Below are positions 62,071 through 64,000 of a stretch of DNA of 64,000 nt, in pieces. Position 1 is the first letter of the stretch. Each line of letters starts with the position of its first letter. The notes beneath the pieces were generated by a model. That model worked only from the letters and a program-made list of their open reading frames with translations. It made no database searches and was not told the DNA's origin. Position numbers and translations under genes: made by a program. Origin of the DNA: Alnus glutinosa (Eukaryota; Streptophyta; Magnoliopsida; Fagales; Betulaceae); the NCBI RefSeq assembly GCF_958979055.1, contig NC_084891.1:30376001-30440000 (forward strand). The letters run 5' to 3'.

Positions 62071-63161
62071 AAATCTCATTTCTCTGGCATATTTGGCCAT
62101 TACAGTTATCATGGTAACTGATATCTCATTTTTTAAAAAAAAAAAAAAAAAAAAAATCTTTTGTAGGATGTCATATAAATGGTCATTTTCGGTGAATATA
62201 AACCTCAATATGTTGTTGAGATAGAGTTTCCATTTAATCAAAACAAGTAGTTAATGTCAGCATCTCATTTTTATTCCACTACTGCCGTCCATTATTCTAT
62301 TTTGCAATTTTATTTGTCAATATTTATGTTGGATTTAATTGGACATGTATCAATCTATATTTACTTTTTTTTGTCAGAATATAAATACGACAAACTAACG
62401 CCATCTCATTCACCTGTCGCTTGCTGAAGCCGTCACGTATTCCTGAGGTGTGGAAGCAATATGGCGTTGAGATAAACGACAGGAGCCAGCTAGTGATTTT
62501 ATTTTTTCTTTTCTTTTTCCTGGGCGGGCAAAGGATGAATACAACAAAAGGAAAAGCCGATAGTAGAAGAGCCGGAAGAGAGTTCTTCCTTAACCAGTTC
62601 AACCAAATGGAAAAGGGAAACCACATCAGATTAGTTCCTTGGTTATAGTTCTTTGAAGTTAAAAACTCAGATACTATAAAGCGTAAAGAGTAACATGTTC
62701 AGACAAAACGACTCATTCTATTAGGCTTTGATTTCAGACAAAAGACAACTTCGAGCACCGCATATTGATTTATCAGAGGACATAATCAGTTTTTATTTCT
62801 GTCTAAATTATCGGTGATACAGTGTCTCCAAATGACCCAAGTATTAAGCAAAATCCTCGAAACTAATTTGAACCTGAGAACCAAGATACAAGAACGACAC
62901 TCCATTGAAAAAAATCATTCACATCAAGTGGCAGCCAATCGCAGCTAGCCGGTGACAGTGAAAAAAACTACCTTCTACAACCATGTCCTCTAAGTATACA
63001 ATTATTTGTCTTCCATAGATAGATTACAGCATGCCCGATCAGACAGAGTTGGCATGAGCTTTCCAGCACAATCATCTATTCATACAACCACAACATTGAT
63101 ACATATGATAGGATATTATACACGACAAGCATTTCACACAAGATATCAAACTTTTCCATCC
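61800..63161. other. Intergenic; right part probably the 3' UTR of the edge gene
   Basis: Holds a GA microsatellite (about 62036-62068), poly(A) runs near 62010 and 62135, and no accepted gene. The frames at 62324-62626 (minus) and 62421-62648 (plus) overlap each other, contain homopolymer-encoded Lys or Phe, and were not accepted. From about 62.7 kb the sequence could be the 3' UTR of the minus-strand edge gene. Confidence 0.35.
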
Positions 63162-63272
63162 TCAGTCCCTGGCTGTTGAAGGATGTCTTGGTGCACCAGG
63201 TGGCGGTGCTGGCCTTGGGAAGTTACAGTCAAACTGCGGGCTGCCAAAGTTGGGTGCCTCCACATAGGGGCT
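63162..63272 (-). CDS. Last exon of an unidentified gene, 5' part off the right edge
   Basis: After an acceptor GGACGTGCCAG, the minus strand reads 36 codons to TGA: SPYVEAPNFGSPQFDCNFPR followed by PAPPPGAPRHPSTARD. The composition (Pro-rich tail, few rare residues), strong acceptor and open frame contrast with the AT-rich surroundings and look like a genuine terminal coding exon. I do not recognise the protein. Upstream exons were not found up to 64000, so the preceding intron would exceed 700 bp. A G13 run (63298-63310) lies in that presumed intron. Confidence 0.4.
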   Translation of the reverse strand, partial: SPYVEAPNFGSPQFDCNFPRPAPPPGAPRHPSTARD

Positions 63273-63310
63273 CTGGCACGTCCAATTGTTTCAGTGCGGG
63301 GGGGGGGGGG

Positions 63311-63598
63311 TAATGGGAAATCACAAGAGAAAGAGAATTAAGTGATACAGATAAGAGAAAAGAAGATGAATAAGGAGTTTTCATCTTAGGCATATGTCAA
63401 TTGGCAATATCTGAGTCAATGTTGTTATATCCAAGTGTATTCAATCATGATCTTCCAAAGTTCTCCCTGATTTTCAATTTGTTTGGCTTTGACAATCATT
63501 AGGATTCCATGACAAATAGCTCTCTATAGCTTGTCAGATTCCATGAGATCATAGACTCTACTGCTCGTTTGCTAATGCTTTTTCGGACCACCTTTTGG

Positions 63599-63631
<33 letters not shown>

Positions 63632-64000
63632 GTAGTAACAAATAACTCAACACATAATATACTAAAAACTACTTTCATCTTTATGCAAAAGAATCCTCTA
63701 AAAAACAATTTTTTTTTTGATAAGTAAATCCTCTAAAAAACATTACCAAACAAACCGTAAGTTTTCTATGATTAAATGATTATGAACTGTCTATATTCCT
63801 TCTTCTTCTTCTTCTTCTTCTTTTTCTCTTACTAGTCTCATTATGAAAAAAATAAAAATAAATAGACAACTACATTATAAAATAACAGAAGTTTATGCAC
63901 GAAGGATCCTGCCTACTTGACCGGAGCTAGGCCAGATCTTGCAATCATTTTAAATGTGTTAGAAACAAACCAGTTACACATTGGTTACACACCCCCCCTC
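63311..64000. other. Presumed intron or intergenic DNA at the right edge
   Basis: AT-rich, with T18A10-type runs near 63601-63630 and a CTT run near 63802-63822. No exon recognised. Confidence 0.35.

Noticed and set aside
1..64000. tRNA, rRNA, CRISPR arrays, bacterial operons, viral insertions
   Set aside because: None was recognised by eye on either strand; CRISPR and operons are not expected in plant nuclear DNA. A covariance-model search would be needed to exclude small RNA genes.

Overview
This window is plant nuclear DNA, most likely from a woody eudicot. The genes have many short exons with GT-AG introns, the intergenic DNA is AT-rich and full of microsatellites, fold-back elements and decayed retroelements, and the proteins belong to plant-only families (cellulose synthase, SAUR, UDP-rhamnose/UDP-galactose transporter, plant-type ATXR7 SET protein). 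The species cannot be named from the sequence. No bacterial, organellar or viral segment was recognised.

Layout from left to right. Minus strand, 745-2609: 5' part of an At1g76660-type hydroxyproline-rich protein gene whose 3' exons lie off the left edge. 2.6-10.7 kb: repeat-rich DNA with a few unassigned exon-like islands. Minus strand, 10721-17002 (plus a 5' UTR intron to 17631): complete ATXR7/SDG25-type H3K4 methyltransferase gene in 15 coding exons, 1244 residues. 17.7-29.5 kb: long gene-free stretch with fold-back elements, GC-rich transposon relics and microsatellites. Plus strand, 29598-34827: complete cellulose synthase catalytic subunit gene of the CESA6/2/5/9 clade, 14 exons, 1093 residues. 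Minus strand, 37965-41254: three-exon coiled-coil protein with UVR-like motifs, 765 residues. Plus strand, 44358-44714: intronless SAUR gene. 45-54.7 kb: transposon-rich interval with a short non-autonomous LTR retroelement, a long-TIR Mutator-like composite and a probable LTR relic. Minus strand, 54766-59950: complete five-exon URGT-type nucleotide-sugar transporter gene, 346 residues, with a 3.3 kb intron that appears to hold a Helitron-like element. Minus strand, 63162-63272: a probable last exon of an unidentified gene running off the right edge.

The genes do not form an operon-like unit. Two of them have a thematic link, since CESA makes cellulose at the plasma membrane while URGT supplies Golgi nucleotide sugars for pectic matrix polymers; their proximity is probably chance. 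Exon boundaries were placed by hand from GT-AG sites. For every complete multi-exon gene the chosen exons join in frame from ATG to stop, which strongly supports the models.

I found no convincing undescribed biological system. The most interesting items are structural: target-site duplications flanking two fold-back elements, the Helitron-like intron insert, the LTR element with an internally duplicated LTR, the composite TIR structure at 48.7-50.3 kb, and vertebrate-type TTAGGG repeats at the start of the ATXR7 leader intron.
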